Positions 5,147 through 5,231 of a stretch of DNA of 5,231 nucleotides are shown piece by piece. The stretch is from positions 1 to 5,231 of the forward strand of contig CAINVI010000219.1 of NCBI GenBank assembly GCA_903854075.1, in the 5' to 3' direction. The notes under the pieces are model-generated. The model worked only from the letters and a program-made list of their open reading frames with translations. It did not search any database and was not told the DNA's origin. Position numbers and translations under genes: made by a program. Each line of letters starts with the position of its first letter. Positions within the stretch are counted from its first letter, which is position 1. This DNA is from Candidatus Pollutiaquabacter sp. (GTDB taxonomy: Bacteria; Bacteroidota; Bacteroidia; AKYH767-A; 2013-40CM-41-45).

Positions 5147-5231
5147 TTAATCAGACGAGTTGTCAGGTGCTGCCTCATTGGCATCATTATTGACCTTTTC
5201 CCATAGATAATCAAGGAAATTCAATGAGTGA
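5147..5231 (-). CDS. Possible C-terminal end of a converging gene (cut by window edge)
   Basis: The minus strand is open from the window edge to TAA at 5149-5147, giving 27 residues. They begin HSLNFLDYLWEKV, which could be an amphipathic helix, and end in a hydrophilic tail NDANEAAPDNSSD, as real C-termini often do. Many codons start with G, as in coding DNA. However, a frame this short stays open by chance often, no family is recognisable, and the region also carries a forward promoter-like box and ATG. Treat it as one of two competing readings of the right end. Confidence 0.3.
   Translation of the reverse strand, partial: HSLNFLDYLWEKVNNDANEAAPDNSSD
5224..5231 (+). CDS. Possible start of a forward gene, ftsH expected from synteny
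   Basis: Only ATG AGT GA is inside the window (Met-Ser-Asp/Glu), so the product cannot be read. The ATG is preceded by AAGGA (5213-5217) at a spacing of six bases, the only Shine-Dalgarno-like site before a start in this window, and by the TAAATTTG box at 5139-5146. In Bacteroidota I recall the membrane protease gene ftsH directly after rsfS, and many FtsH proteins there begin MSD/MSE. This is inference from context; the opposing minus-strand reading (5147-5231) would conflict with it. Confidence 0.3.

Noticed and set aside
1..5231. A mobile element, CRISPR array, toxin-antitoxin pair or defence cluster.
   Set aside because: No transposase, integrase, repeat array, tRNA-end attachment site or defence domain was seen; all recognised genes are conserved chromosomal ones in a familiar order.

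Overview
The window is an ordinary housekeeping stretch of a bacterial chromosome, almost certainly from the phylum Bacteroidota (perhaps Chitinophagales/Sphingobacteriales, which I cannot fix further). Three things point there. The first gene is a DUF3822 protein, a family I know only from Bacteroidota. The gene order DUF3822-rsmD-coaD-Nudix-pyrE-SRPBCC-birA-rsfS is one I recall as recurrent in that phylum. The start codons lack purine-rich Shine-Dalgarno sites, while several gaps carry the Bacteroidota -7 promoter box TAnnTTTG.

Layout. Bases 2-865 (+) hold a DUF3822 gene cut at its 5' end by the window edge. It overlaps by 10 bp the GTG-started rsmD (856-1395, +), followed 47 bp later by coaD (1443-1904, +). 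A Nudix hydrolase gene (1923-2552, -) converges on coaD with an 18-bp gap. A 115-bp divergent region (2553-2667) separates it from pyrE (2668-3309, +) and has a TAnnTTTG box facing each way. pyrE begins a tight forward series: an SRPBCC-fold protein (3340-3735), a biotin--protein ligase without a DNA-binding domain (3793-4563, possibly from 3760) and, after 118 bp, the ribosomal silencing factor rsfS (4682-5134) with an unusual lysine/alanine-rich N-terminal tail. The last 97 bases are ambiguous. A perfect TAnnTTTG box at 5139-5146 and an ATG at 5224 suit the start of a forward gene (ftsH expected from synteny), but the minus strand is open from 5231 to a stop at 5147 and could be the C-terminus of a converging gene.

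The genes share no single pathway: rsmD (16S rRNA methylation) and rsfS (ribosome silencing) concern the ribosome, coaD makes coenzyme A, pyrE makes pyrimidines, and birA loads biotin on carboxylases. The Nudix, SRPBCC and DUF3822 proteins have recognisable folds or families but no assigned substrate. No RNA gene, insertion sequence, CRISPR array, prophage or defence gene is visible, and no stretch over 300 bases lacks a gene. I found no convincing new multi-gene system; the points worth a second look are small (RsfS tail, near-leaderless pyrE, altered biotin-ligase loop, the two conserved proteins of unknown role, and the ambiguous right end).
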